A DNA stretch of 64,000 nt from Nonomuraea jiangxiensis (GTDB taxonomy: Bacteria; Actinomycetota; Actinomycetes; Streptosporangiales; Streptosporangiaceae), in the NCBI RefSeq assembly GCF_900099965.1, contig NZ_FNDJ01000007.1, positions 342,995-406,994 on the forward strand. The letters are read 5' to 3'. The translations under genes and the position numbers were made by a program. Shown here piece by piece: positions 41,766 through 50,557 of the stretch (position 1 is the first letter of the stretch; each line of letters begins with the position of its first letter). Under the pieces are notes generated by a model that worked only from the letters and a program-made list of their open reading frames with translations, made no database searches and had not been told where the DNA came from.

Positions 41766-43271
41766 ATGACGGTAGATGTCTGGCTTCTCCTTGGTGGCGC
41801 AATTGTCATCGCGGCCATCGGCTTCGTACGCATCGCGCATCGCACCGGTCTGCCCAGCCTTCTGGTGTTCCTGGGGTTCGGTCTGGTTCTTGGGGAAGCC
41901 GGATTTGGAATCCCTTTTGACAATCCACAACTCGCCCAGCAGATCGGACTGACGGCGCTGGCCGTAATCCTGGCCGAAGGTGGCCTCACTACCAATTGGT
42001 CACATGTGCGGCAGTCCGTACCCATGGCCGTGGTGCTGGCGACCGTGGGCGTGACGGTCAGCATCGTCGTGGTGGCGCTGGTCGTGGAGGCCCTGCTGGG
42101 CATCGACCGGACGACGGCCCTCATCCTCGGCGCGGTGCTGGCCTCCACGGACGCCGCGGCGGTCTTCTCGGTGCTGCGCCGGTTGCCGCTGCCACCGCGG
42201 CTGGCGGGCGTGCTGGAAGCGGAATCCGGTTTCAACGACGCACCCACCGTCATCGCCGTCGTACTGCTCAGCGGGGCCACGCAGTCGTCTGCGACCGTAG
42301 GAACGTTCCTGCTGGAGAGCGGAGTCGAGCTGGTCATCGGCGCCGCGGTGGGCCTCGCCGTCGGCCCCGCGGGCGCCTATGCGATGCGTCGCGTCGCCCT
42401 GCCCGCCTCCGGCCTCTATCCCATCGCCGTGCTGGCGCTAACCTTCGTCTCGTACGGCGGCGCGGTGCTGCTGCACGGCTCCGGTTTCCTGGCCGTCTAT
42501 CTGGCGGCGCTCATCCTGGGCAATTCGCGGCTGCCGCACCGGGCGGCGACCAGGGGGTTCGCCGAGGGGGCGGCCTGGCTGGCGCAGATCGGGCTGTTCG
42601 TCATGCTGGGCCTGCTGGCCAGCCCGGAGGAGATGCCGACCGCCATCGTGCCCGGCCTGATCGCCGGCACCGTCCTGGTGCTGCTGGCCCGGCCGCTGTC
42701 GGTGGTGGCGAGTTCCCTGCTGGCGTGGGCCCTGCGGCTGGGCCGGGTGACCTGGCGGGAGCAGGCGTTCCTGTCGTGGGCCGGGCTGCGCGGCGCGATC
42801 CCGATCGTGCTCGCCACCATTCCGTGGGCGTCCGGCGTCACGGGTTCCAAGGAGATCTTCAACGAGGTCTTCGTGATCGTGATCGTGTTCACACTGCTGC
42901 AGGGGCCGACGCTGCCGTTCGTGGCCCGGCTGCTCCGGGTGAGCGCGCCCGCAGAGGCACACGACCTGGCCGTGGAGTCCGCGCCGCTGGAGGAGCTCAA
43001 GGCGGACCTGCTGCAGATCAAGGTCCCGGTCGGCTCGCAACTGCACGGCGTGGAGATCTTCGAGCTCCGCCTTCCCGCCGGCGCCGCCGTGACGCTGGTG
43101 GTCCGCGACGGCAAATCGTTCGTACCGGACACCACCACCAGGATCAGGGTGCACGACCAGCTCCTGCTCGTCACCACCGCGGCCTGCCGCGACGAGGTGG
43201 AGCGCCGCCTGCGCGCCGTGAGCCGGCGCGGCAAGCTGGCGGGATGGTACGGGGAGCGGGGGTTGGAATAG
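41766..43271 (+). CDS. K+/H+ (CPA1, NhaP2-like) antiporter with RCK_C
   Basis: 501 residues. About 12-13 membrane helices form the Na+/H+ exchanger fold, with the exchange-site region LAEGGLTTNWSHV and TDAAAVFSVLRR...ESGFNDAPTVIAVVLL (the conserved DD/ND-type motif). After residue ~390 comes a TrkA-C (RCK_C) ligand domain (VPVGSQLHGVEIFELRLPAGAAV...RVHDQLLLVT). This is the K+/H+ antiporter NhaP2/CvrA organisation, acting in potassium and pH control. ATG 41766 has gggaggga upstream. Confidence 0.95.
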   Translation: MTVDVWLLLGGAIVIAAIGFVRIAHRTGLPSLLVFLGFGLVLGEAGFGIPFDNPQLAQQIGLTALAVILAEGGLTTNWSHVRQSVPMAVVLATVGVTVSIVVVALVVEALLGIDRTTALILGAVLASTDAAAVFSVLRRLPLPPRLAGVLEAESGFNDAPTVIAVVLLSGATQSSATVGTFLLESGVELVIGAAVGLAVGPAGAYAMRRVALPASGLYPIAVLALTFVSYGGAVLLHGSGFLAVYLAALILGNSRLPHRAATRGFAEGAAWLAQIGLFVMLGLLASPEEMPTAIVPGLIAGTVLVLLARPLSVVASSLLAWALRLGRVTWREQAFLSWAGLRGAIPIVLATIPWASGVTGSKEIFNEVFVIVIVFTLLQGPTLPFVARLLRVSAPAEAHDLAVESAPLEELKADLLQIKVPVGSQLHGVEIFELRLPAGAAVTLVVRDGKSFVPDTTTRIRVHDQLLLVTTAACRDEVERRLRAVSRRGKLAGWYGERGLE

Positions 43272-43338
43272 GTGTTTGGCGCAATCGGTTACCATTAGCA
43301 GTCGCATCGCTCGAGTGCCAGATCTGAAGGAGGAGCGC

Positions 43339-43653
43339 GTGCCGACATACCAGTACGCCTGCAACGACTGTGGGCAGCAGCTCGAGGTCGTTCAGAAGTT
43401 CACCGACGATGCGCTGAAGGTTTGCCCGAATTGCGAGGGAAACCTGCGGAAGGTCTTCTCCGCTGTCGGCATCGTGTTCAAGGGGTCCGGCTTCTACAAG
43501 ACGGACAGCCGCTCCACGTCGACCGCGTCCTCGTCCTCGTCTTCTTCCTCGTCGAAGTCCACCGAGACCAAGTCCGGCGACTCCGGCTCGAGCTCCAGCT
43601 CCGGGTCCGGCTCCTCAACCCCCGCCGCCACCCCCGCCGCAGCCTCAAGCTGA
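43339..43653 (+). CDS. FmdB-family zinc-ribbon protein
   Basis: 104 residues. A zinc ribbon (PTYQYACNDCGQQLEVVQ...VCPNCEGNLRKVFS) is followed by GIVFKGSGFYKTDSR and a long low-complexity tail of Ser, Thr and Ala. FmdB-type regulators were named from a formamidase operon, but most small members have no known target. GTG 43339 follows aaggaggagcgc, a strong ribosome site; the frame upstream of it lies over the antiporter end. Confidence 0.93.
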   Translation: MPTYQYACNDCGQQLEVVQKFTDDALKVCPNCEGNLRKVFSAVGIVFKGSGFYKTDSRSTSTASSSSSSSSSKSTETKSGDSGSSSSSGSGSSTPAATPAAASS

Positions 43654-43880
43654 CCCGCCCAACCTGCGTAGCCCCGACCATCCGGCTCGGCACGGTCCGG
43701 CCGGATATGTGTGGACCTCTTGCGCGCGGACCTGCTGGGTTCGCACCGGCTTGCGGTCAAACCCGCAGTCCGCGCGTATACGCACGGTCGGCGGTCGCGC
43801 CTGCGCGCAGCAGCGCATTAAGGGCGGCTTGGTCGCCCCGATGCCCTGACCTTGGCATTGGAACAAACCTTCGGGCCCGG

Positions 43881-44267
43881 CTATCCGTCTCCGTGCTGCA
43901 CCAGGCAGAACGGATGCCCCGCGGGATCAGCATAGATTCGCCAGCCCTGCGCATCGGAATCATCGTCCAACACCGTCGCTCCCCGGGCGAGCACCTGCTC
44001 TTCGGCCCGGTCCAAGTCAGCGACACCGAAATCCAGATGGAACTGCTGCGGCCGGTCCGGGTCTGGCCACAGCGGCGGCCTGTAGTCCGCTACCTGCTGG
44101 AAGGCGAGCACCAGGCCGGACGGCGTGTGCAACGTCGCCCAATCATCACCAACTGACCATCGCCGATCCGGCTGATTGACGATCCCACCAAGCAGCGACC
44201 GGTAGAACTCGGCAAGTTCCTCAGGAGCAGAGCAGTCCAGCACCACACACTGCAGATCCGCAATCAT
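43881..44267 (-). CDS. VOC (glyoxalase/bleomycin-resistance) family protein
   Basis: 128 residues: LQCVVLDCSAPEELAEFYRSLLGG at the N-terminus, DRPQQFHLDFGVADLDRAEEQVLARGA in the middle, and WRIYADPAGHPFCLVQH at the C-terminus. This is one complete VOC module with the family metal-ligand positions (H in QFHLDF, and CLV following AGHPF). The substrate is unknown. The 227 bases between it and FmdB contain no gene. Confidence 0.92.
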   Translation of the reverse strand: MIADLQCVVLDCSAPEELAEFYRSLLGGIVNQPDRRWSVGDDWATLHTPSGLVLAFQQVADYRPPLWPDPDRPQQFHLDFGVADLDRAEEQVLARGATVLDDDSDAQGWRIYADPAGHPFCLVQHGDG

Positions 44268-44733
44268 CCACGGATCCTAAGTGGCCCGCCAGGACGAAAT
44301 CGCCTCAAATTCGAACCGCCAAGCCGAAACCCGAAGCCTGCCCACTGACACCACTCCCAGCGACTCCTTCCCGCCCGCCGGACTGCACCGCCGCTTCCAT
44401 CCCCCGCCCCGCCCGGCCGGCCGGCAACCACCACACCGCCCCCACCCGAGCCCCGCCTTGCCGGCACCGCCGTCCACCCACGCCTTACCCGCCCCACTCC
44501 GCGATCTTCCGATCATGCGGACCCGACCGCCTCCCCAGAAGGTTCGCCCCCGTCACCCCACCCGCAGCCACCCTCAAGACCAGCCACGGCGCAGCAACCC
44601 TCCACACCCCGGCGGCAGCGCTCACTGAAGTTTCCGGAGGTAGCCCAGGGGCCCCTCACACCGCATCAGAGTTATCCACAGAACGCGATTCCGCTGACGC
44701 AAGGCCTTCCCCACTCCGGCTACTCTCAGCGCC
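44268..44733. other. C-rich intergenic stretch
   Basis: No conserved gene. The plus strand is very rich in C and A and poor in G between 44330 and 44620. Open frames here are Pro/His/Arg low-complexity. An AT-richer part near 44680 (GTTATCCACAG) precedes the MTA phosphorylase gene and may hold its promoter. Confidence 0.6.
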
Positions 44734-45540
44734 ATGGTCACTCGCGCAGACATCGGCGTCATCGGCGGCTCAGGCTTCTATTCGCTTCTCGACGACGCGG
44801 AGCAGATCGAGCTCGCCACCCCCTACGGCCCCCCGAGCGATGTCGTCACGGTCGGACGCATCGGCTCGCGCGCCGTGGCATTCATCCCACGGCACGGACG
44901 AGATCACCGTTTCCCCCCGCACCGCATCCCCTATCGTGCCAACCTCTGGGCACTGCGCTCACTCGGCGTCCGCCAGGTGCTCGCCCCCAGCGCCGTAGGC
45001 TCGCTGAGAGCGGAGTACGGCCCCGGAGCCTTGGTCATCCCCGACCAACTCGTGGACCGCACTTCTGGACGCATCCAGACTTATTACGACACAGACGGTG
45101 CGGTGCACGTGTCATTCGCCGACCCGTACTGCCCGTCAGGCCGAGCCGTAGCCGTGCGGACCGCACGATCCGGCGGCTGGGAAACCGTCGACGGCGGCAC
45201 CTTGGTGGTGATCGAGGGCCCGCGCTTCTCCACGCGAGCCGAGTCGCAGTGGTTCGCGGGCAACGGGTGGTCGATCGTGGGCATGACCGGTTTCCCCGAG
45301 GCGGTTCTGGCCCGCGAGTTGGCCCTGTGCTACACCTCGTTGTCCCTGGTGACCGACCATGACGCCGGCGTTGAGGCCGGTCAGGGCGTGACCCATGACG
45401 AGGTCCTGGAGTTCTTCGCCCAAAACGTCACGCGCATGCGCACCTTGGTGGCCGAGACCGTGGAGGCCCTTCCCGAAGAGCGCACCTGCCCCTGCGGCTC
45501 CGCCCTCGACGGCATCAAGCTGCCCTTCGAGCTACCGTGA
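44734..45540 (+). CDS. S-methyl-5'-thioadenosine phosphorylase family
   Basis: 268 residues. Features of the PNP/MTAP (Mtap_PNP) family are ADIGVIGGSGFYSLL, FIPRHGRDHRFPPHRIPYRANLWALR (phosphate/base pocket), LVVIEGPRFSTRAES and NGWSIVGMTGFPEAVLARELALCYTSLSLVTDHDAG. The enzyme phosphorolyses methylthioadenosine (or a purine nucleoside) in purine and methionine salvage. The stop codon overlaps the GTG of the SAF-domain gene, giving translational coupling. Confidence 0.94.
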   Translation: MVTRADIGVIGGSGFYSLLDDAEQIELATPYGPPSDVVTVGRIGSRAVAFIPRHGRDHRFPPHRIPYRANLWALRSLGVRQVLAPSAVGSLRAEYGPGALVIPDQLVDRTSGRIQTYYDTDGAVHVSFADPYCPSGRAVAVRTARSGGWETVDGGTLVVIEGPRFSTRAESQWFAGNGWSIVGMTGFPEAVLARELALCYTSLSLVTDHDAGVEAGQGVTHDEVLEFFAQNVTRMRTLVAETVEALPEERTCPCGSALDGIKLPFELP

Positions 45541-46121
45541 TCCAGACCTGGATGCAGCGCTTCGGCCGTCGCCGCCGCCTCATCGCGGCGGGACTGGCCG
45601 GCCTGGCCGTCATCTCCGCCTTCCTCGCCACCCGCCCAACCCCACCGCCTTCCACCGTCCTGGTGGCCGCCCGCGATCTCTCCCCCGGCCGGCTGAGCCC
45701 AGGCGATCTCCACCCAACCCCTCTCAATCACCCGCCCGCAGGCGCAGTCCGTACGTCCGTGGCCGGCCAGATCCTGGCAACCCCCATGCGCAAGGGCGAG
45801 CCGCTGACCGACGTACGCCTCCTCCGCTCATACCCCCTGCCCCCAGGCATGGTCGCGACCCCCGTACGCATCGCGGACCCAGCGGCCGCGAAGCTCCTCT
45901 CCCCCGGCTCCACGATCGGCGTCCTGGCAGCCTGGGAGGAAGGCCAACCGGCCCACACGATCGCCGAAGACCTCACCGTCATCACGATCCCCGCAGCAGA
46001 CACCGACGAGAGCAACGGCACATTACTCGTACTGGCGACGACCCCAGCCCAAGCGGCCAACCTCGCCTCCGCCCAGACCACCGGCCATCTCGCGATCACC
46101 ATCAACCCTAACTCTCAGTAA
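45537..46121 (+). CDS. SAF-domain protein (CpaB/RcpC-like)
   Basis: 194 residues. One N-terminal membrane helix (LIAAGLAGLAVISAFLATRP), then a SAF domain (TVLVAARDLSPGRLSPGDLHP...GQILATPMRKGEPLTDVRL) and a C-terminal SAF-like/RcpC segment (VRIADPAAAKLLSPGSTIGVLAA). CpaB/RcpC proteins work in Flp-pilus assembly, but such small actinobacterial members without other pilus genes have unknown function. GTG 45537 overlaps the MTAP stop codon; mscL starts 23 bases after its end. Confidence 0.9.
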   Translation: MIQTWMQRFGRRRRLIAAGLAGLAVISAFLATRPTPPPSTVLVAARDLSPGRLSPGDLHPTPLNHPPAGAVRTSVAGQILATPMRKGEPLTDVRLLRSYPLPPGMVATPVRIADPAAAKLLSPGSTIGVLAAWEEGQPAHTIAEDLTVITIPAADTDESNGTLLVLATTPAQAANLASAQTTGHLAITINPNSQ

Positions 46122-46144
46122 TCGTTCCGCTACCATCCCTTGCC

Positions 46145-46543
46145 ATGAACGGATTCAAGAAGTTCCTCATGCAAGGAAACGTCATAGACCTGGCCGTGGC
46201 GGTTGTCATCGGAGCGGCGTTCAACGCGATCGTCCAGTCGTTCGTGGCGGACCTCCTCACCCCGCTGATCTCGGCGTTCGGCGGCCTACCCGACTTCTCC
46301 TCGCTCAAGGTCACCGTCGGCCAGTCGAACTTCATGTACGGCAGCTTCATCAACTCCGTCCTCTCGTTCCTGATGGTCGCCGCAGTGGTCTACTTCCTGG
46401 TGGTGAGGCCGTACACGCATTTCAAGGAGCGCAGCGCCGCCAGGGTCGAGGCGAAGACGCGCGAATGTCCCGAATGCCTGTCCGAGATCCCCAAGGCCGC
46501 CTCCCGCTGCGCCTTCTGCAGCTGCGAGGTCGTCGCGGTCTAA
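46145..46543 (+). CDS. mscL: Large-conductance mechanosensitive channel MscL
   Basis: 132 residues. FKKFLMQGNVIDLAVAVVIGAAFNAIVQSFVADLLTPL is the N-terminal helix and first pore helix; the second is SFINSVLSFLMVAAVVYFLVV. After the helical bundle there is a zinc-ribbon tail (CPECLSEIPKAASRCAFC), common in actinobacterial MscL. The channel opens under membrane tension and releases solutes during osmotic downshock. The gap after it (46544-46842) shows no gene. Confidence 0.97.
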   Translation: MNGFKKFLMQGNVIDLAVAVVIGAAFNAIVQSFVADLLTPLISAFGGLPDFSSLKVTVGQSNFMYGSFINSVLSFLMVAAVVYFLVVRPYTHFKERSAARVEAKTRECPECLSEIPKAASRCAFCSCEVVAV

Positions 46544-46842
46544 TACGTTCACCACAGCCCGGATGGTGAGTTCGCCCCGCTCTCGCCACCGGTGAGGCGT
46601 GTGCGATGTCGTCCGCGCAGTTGACGAGACAGTTGAGAGATCTCCCCTTTCGATCACATTTCGCCGATCAAAGACTTGATCCGCCGTCGATCTCCGCTAC
46701 ACCGCCGGGGGATGAAAACACACCTCAGTAACCACGACGATCTCCACGATCATGAACTAGCTGCGACTATGTGCTCACAGCAAGTGGGACCCGGCCGCCA
46801 AGGACGTGGGGTCCCTTCCAGCCACCGCAAAGGTAGGAGTAC

Positions 46843-47241
46843 GTGGACGTAGAAGCGGAGATTCTGGAATTGAAACTCCGTCTGGAAGCCCTCGAAACGA
46901 CCGCACGTTCCGGTGGCCCAGTCTCCGGCGACGTCGAGCCACAGCGCCGGCACCCGAACACTCCGGCGGTACGCCACACGGGCATAGAAGGCATACAACC
47001 CGACATCACCACGACATCGATCGCCGTCACCGAGGTGAAGGCCGACATAGCACAACTACATACCGAGATGACCCAGGACATCGCAGCCCTCAACGTCGAG
47101 GTCACCGGCCTGCGATGGCACCTGTACCAGCTTCTGACAGTCACCCGCTCCGAGATGGAGCAGAAGTTCGACTCACTGCGCTGCGAAATGATCGAGCTGG
47201 GCCTCAGGCTCGATCGCCTGCTGGAAAAACACGGCGCATAA
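46843..47241 (+). CDS. Coiled-coil protein, unknown function
   Basis: 132 residues from GTG 46843 (ggtagga ribosome site upstream). The start (VDVEAEILELKLRLEALE) and the region after residue ~65 (AVTEVKADIAQLHTEMTQDIAALNVEVTGL) are heptad-like, as is the C-terminal EMIELGLRLDRLLEKHGA. A short Pro/Arg linker joins them. It resembles actinobacterial coiled-coil proteins without catalytic domains. It converges with the peptidase gene. Confidence 0.65.
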   Translation: MDVEAEILELKLRLEALETTARSGGPVSGDVEPQRRHPNTPAVRHTGIEGIQPDITTTSIAVTEVKADIAQLHTEMTQDIAALNVEVTGLRWHLYQLLTVTRSEMEQKFDSLRCEMIELGLRLDRLLEKHGA

Positions 47242-47252
47242 CCTCGGCTCGG

Positions 47253-47279
47253 GCCCCCGACCACCACAACCTCGGGGGC
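47253..47279. terminator. Hairpin between convergent genes
   Basis: GCCCCCGA at 47253-47260 pairs perfectly with TCGGGGGC at 47272-47279, between the coiled-coil and peptidase stop codons. Confidence 0.65.
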
Positions 47280-47319
47280 TCACGCCAACCACCACCAGCA
47301 GCAGGCACGTACCCAGCCC

Positions 47320-48390
47320 CTAGAGAAGCTGCTTGTCGATCGTGGGATCGTACTCCCAATGCCACGGCTCGAACGGATTGCTGTAAGCCCACGAGGGATG
47401 AAACCACCCGTACCTCTTCGAGTTCTTCTCCATCCACACGAACTCCGTGGACCCGGACCTCTCCACCCCTCCACACAGGTCGACCGCCAGCCCCAGCCCG
47501 TGGTTGCTCCGCCCCGGCACAGCCGCGAACCCCGGCCGCCGATAGTAGATCGACTGCTGCTCGGCCAGGCTGCGGTAAGCATCGGTCACGCACATGGGCT
47601 TCCCGAACCGCTGCCGATAAGCCTCGTTCAGACTCACGAACGCGATCGTCGCGTCAGCCCTCAGGCTGAACCCCTTCTGCTGCAACGGACAGAGCATGCC
47701 CTGCGGAATCAGCCCGTTGGGATATTGGTCTGCCGTAGCCGCCCGCAGCGGATTGCACCCCAGCGCCGCCCGTCCCACCTTGTCGACCTTGATGCCCAGC
47801 TTCACCAGCGCGGCGGTCAACGACTTCACGATCTTGTCGGACCGCTGCCGAAGCGTGTCCACCTCGGCCGCGAGCTGAGCCTCGGCCAGCAAGTTCCCCG
47901 CCCGAAGCTCCTGGGCCTCACCCGCCAGCCGCTCGGCCTCCTTGGTGAGCACGCTGGTCCGCTCGACAGCCTTCTGCCGCGTGGTCACGATCTGAGTCGC
48001 ATCGCTGAGCGCCCGCAGGGTGTGCCCATCGGCCTCACCGGTCAAGAACGGAAATATCCCACCAGCCACGAGCGGCTGCTCGTACAGCAACTCGACCATC
48101 TGCGACACCGGCTGCCGCATGACCGCAAGCCGCTGCTCCATCTCCTGCAACGAGGTGAGCTTGGTCTTGAGCTCTTTCTCGGAGGCGGCGATACTCGCCC
48201 GTCGCTGCTCAAGCGCCTTGGTGGCGTCCTCGAGCTCCTTGGCCGACCGCTCGGCCTCTTTGCGCAACTCGGTCAGGTTGGACGGATCCTGCCGCTCCTG
48301 CACCTGCGCCTGGGCCTCGACTCCAGGCAGGAAGAGAGAAGCCATCGCCATGACGACCGCGATCAGACCCGCTGATCGAGGGGCTGGCAC
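47320..48390 (-). CDS. Secreted M15 (VanY-type) D,D-carboxypeptidase with coiled coil
   Basis: 356 residues. A signal peptide (AGLIAVVMAMASLFLPGVEAQ) is followed by a coiled coil of about 130 residues (LTELRKEAERSAKELEDATKALEQRR...), like hydrolase-regulating coils of RipA/EnvC type. The C-terminal M15B peptidase domain carries CVTDAYRSLAEQQ, the zinc motif SNHGLGLAVDLC and the His of PWHWEYDP. The enzyme would trim the terminal D-Ala of peptidoglycan stems. Regulation through the coil is likely. Start ATG 48390. Confidence 0.93.
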   Translation of the reverse strand: MPAPRSAGLIAVVMAMASLFLPGVEAQAQVQERQDPSNLTELRKEAERSAKELEDATKALEQRRASIAASEKELKTKLTSLQEMEQRLAVMRQPVSQMVELLYEQPLVAGGIFPFLTGEADGHTLRALSDATQIVTTRQKAVERTSVLTKEAERLAGEAQELRAGNLLAEAQLAAEVDTLRQRSDKIVKSLTAALVKLGIKVDKVGRAALGCNPLRAATADQYPNGLIPQGMLCPLQQKGFSLRADATIAFVSLNEAYRQRFGKPMCVTDAYRSLAEQQSIYYRRPGFAAVPGRSNHGLGLAVDLCGGVERSGSTEFVWMEKNSKRYGWFHPSWAYSNPFEPWHWEYDPTIDKQLL

Positions 48391-48480
48391 GTTCGACTCC
48401 TCCGTTTGCTAACTCGTTACCCGGGTCAGGCACGCACGTTACTACAGCCCCCCGAGTGCCCGGACCGAACTCCGGAGAGC

Positions 48481-48681
48481 TGTTATGAGACAAAAAGCCC
48501 ACTTTGTACCCCTAGCCCCACCAACCAGCAACAACTCCCACCACAAGCCTGGAGTTCCACCCCATACCCCACATACCACCGCAACCCTTCCAACCCCTTA
48601 AGCCACAGCCCCCGCTCTCCCACCCCACAAACGCGACGACCCCCACCCAACCCCACCACCAGCACCCTGAACCCGCCCCGG
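48481..48681. other. Strand-skewed A/C-rich intergenic segment
   Basis: About 200 bases with very little G on the plus strand and dense runs of C and CCA/ACC. No coding motif is found on either strand; open frames here are low-complexity. It lies between the start of the peptidase gene and the end of the next protein gene. Confidence 0.7.
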
Positions 48682-49173
48682 TCACCTACCAGAAGCCCAA
48701 ATATCACCGGGTCCGCCCTCCAACACCGCCTCCCCCGCTTCCTCCTCCCGACACAACTCCCACAACCAGGTGTTCACCCACTCACCCGGACAACTCTCCC
48801 GAGTCTGCCTGGGCACAGCTACCGGGGCACGCCTCGGTGCCACCGCAGGCGCAGGCGCAGGCGTAAGCGGCCCCACAACCGCATCCCCACGCCCGACAGC
48901 AACGGCAGCAGAAGCCCGCGCCCGACGAACAACCCACGCAGGCACCGGCACACTGGCCGCATACCGCCGATCGGGATGAGGAGGCTCCGGCACCAACACC
49001 GGCTCAAACGCCATCCTCACCTGGCTCTCCCCCACCACAGAGCCCCCGACCTCGGCCTCAAGCCCCCGCATCTCCCCAGCCAACAACCCCCCGGCAAGGA
49101 TCGCCGGCGCCAGCAACGCCCCGAACAACACCACGGGCCGCCGACGGGCTTGTGTGCATCGCCTCCTGGTCAC
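48682..49173 (-). CDS. Secreted or membrane-anchored Pro/Ala-rich protein
   Basis: 163 residues. A basic N-terminus and one hydrophobic helix (PVVLFGALLAPAILAGGLLAGE) precede a mature part rich in Pro, Ala and Arg (PAPAPAVAPRRAPVAVPRQ). The C-terminal end is better ordered, with cysteines and tryptophans (ESCPGEWVNTWLWELCREE). The Cys/Trp end looks like a small folded module on a flexible stalk. No family is recognised. Start ATG 49173. Confidence 0.65.
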   Translation of the reverse strand: MTRRRCTQARRRPVVLFGALLAPAILAGGLLAGEMRGLEAEVGGSVVGESQVRMAFEPVLVPEPPHPDRRYAASVPVPAWVVRRARASAAVAVGRGDAVVGPLTPAPAPAVAPRRAPVAVPRQTRESCPGEWVNTWLWELCREEEAGEAVLEGGPGDIWASGR

Positions 49174-49323
49174 ACGCGAACGCTATCCACGCCCATCGCG
49201 CAAGAATCTGATCACTTGTCATGCCTTTACCGCAGCTCAGAGCACCCATAACCAACCCAGCCAAACTCATCTCGATCCCACGTCCCACGCACTGCCATAC
49301 TTTCGCTAGGCTTACTGCAGTCC

Positions 49324-49396
49324 GCCTCCGTAGCTCAGGGGATAGAGCACCGCTCTCCTAAAGCGGGTGCCGCAGGTTCGAATCCTGCCGGGGGCA
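49324..49396 (+). tRNA. tRNA-Arg (CCT)
   Basis: Acceptor GCCTCCG/CGGGGGC, D-arm around AGCTCAGGGGATAGAGC, anticodon stem CCGCT/AGCGG with loop CTCCTAA (anticodon CCT), and T-arm CGCAG GTTCGAATC CTGC. CCA is not encoded. Its 3' half, from the anticodon stem-loop onward, is duplicated at 60749. This tRNA is therefore the attachment site of the island to its right. Confidence 0.96.
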
Positions 49397-50150
49397 CTCA
49401 CCTGGATAGGCATTTCAGGCCACTGACCTGCGGTTTCTCAGCCGCAGGTCTTTTGTTTTGTGGCCCTTGATAGGCAGCCGACGGTGCCCGCACGCAGCCG
49501 TAAGACCATGATCAGGGGACATACACGGGATGATCTTAACCACGTTTCCCCAGGTCAAACCGTGATTCTGGGCCATCCGGGTGTCAGCGGCCCGCTACGA
49601 ACGCCCGGGGTACCGGACAACGACTGCCGCTGATCGTGCCAAATATGTGCGTATAACCCAAGCTTCACCCCGCCCCGGCCGTCGCAGTTGAGGACGTCGG
49701 CTCTCCTCGTGCCCTGGCCAGGCAGGGCTTAGATGCTGGCGGCGCGGCGTTCTCAGTACAGTGTCGGGGTGGCAGGTGAGCTGCGAGTGGACAGCTGGAT
49801 CTGGTCGGTACGGCTCACCAAGACTCGTTCGATCGCGTCCGACGCCCGCCGAGGCGGTCACGTCCGGGTCAACGGGATGCGGGTCAAGCCCGCGCACGCC
49901 GTACGGGCTACGAGGTCCGGCTGCAGCGCGAGGGACGCGAACGCATCGTGGACGTCTCCCGCACCATCACCAAGCGCGTCGGAACCGCCCGTCTTAGCCG
50001 CCGAGTGCTACGCGTCGACAAGCGCCCTCCGCCCCCTCCTCACGAGGAGACCGTGACAGTGACCGTCCGAGCTCGTGGCGCGGGCCGCCCCACCAAACGC
50101 GAACGCCGCAGCATCGACAAGCTGCCCGCACACCCGATGATGGAGCGGCA
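49352..50150 (+). repeat. Island direct repeat, left copy (attL-like)
   Basis: About 800 bases, starting exactly at GCTCTCCTAAAG in the tRNA-Arg anticodon region, recur at 60749-61556 with roughly 90-95% identity. The repeat covers the tRNA 3' half, its terminator, a non-coding stretch of ~300 bases and an S4-domain gene. Confidence 0.92.
49425..49460 (+). terminator. Rho-independent terminator of tRNA-Arg
   Basis: GACCTGCGG at 49425-49433 pairs perfectly with CCGCAGGTC at 49442-49450, followed by TTTTGTTTTG. In the right-hand repeat copy (60822-60847) one stem base is changed. Confidence 0.9.
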
Positions 50151-50226
50151 GCGAGGCAGCGCGCCCGCCCGGAGTGATCAAGCAGATCACATCGAACTGG
50201 ATACGCAGAGGCAACCGGCCTGTTAG
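49769..50226 (+). pseudogene. S4-domain RNA-binding protein (HSP15-like), frameshifted
   Basis: The first frame gives VDSWIWSVRLTKTRSIASDARRGGHVRVNGMRVKPAHAVR, a clear S4 domain of the HSP15/heat-shock ribosome-binding type. It then goes out of frame near 49908. Another frame continues EVRLQREGRERIVDVSRTITKRVGTA and RRVLRVDKRPPPPPHEE...RGAGRPTKRERRSIDKL. Compared with the right copy, a few bases are missing at the GDEVRL junction (…cgggtcggagacgag… in the other copy). Likely inactive. Confidence 0.8.
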
Positions 50227-50557
50227 GCACCCCCAAAACCGCACCGGTCCGCTCGCTCGGCTCCGACCACGTCATCGACACCAAGAAAGCACTACACGTG
50301 CGACACCAACCGGTACGACCTGCTGCTGGACCATCGCGAACCGCGGCGTGCCCGCGAACAGGCGCGTGCTGCGGCGTAATGGTGGAGTGCGCGCCTTTCC
50401 CCTGGTCAGCGGGTCGGCCCGGTGCGGCGGGTCGTGCTGCCGTCATCATCGACCATCGCCGGCTCCATGCCCGAGTGGGTGGATCGGGCCGACTGACGGA
50501 CACCGTCGATGATGCTTATCGAGCACCTCATAGACCGTCTCGCGCATCGTGACGACA
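50151..50557. other. Degenerate stretch inside the island
   Basis: No gene. Translated pieces such as IKQITSNWIRRGNRP are short and frameshifted. This is the point just after the left repeat ends, so it probably holds degraded mobile DNA. Confidence 0.5.

Noticed and set aside
44281-44628. Pro/His/Arg-rich frame of 115 codons
   Set aside because: Produced by the C-rich skewed stretch; no start signal or conserved motif.
50151-50557. Possible transposase or integrase gene after the left repeat
   Set aside because: Only short frameshifted pieces without a recognisable catalytic motif.
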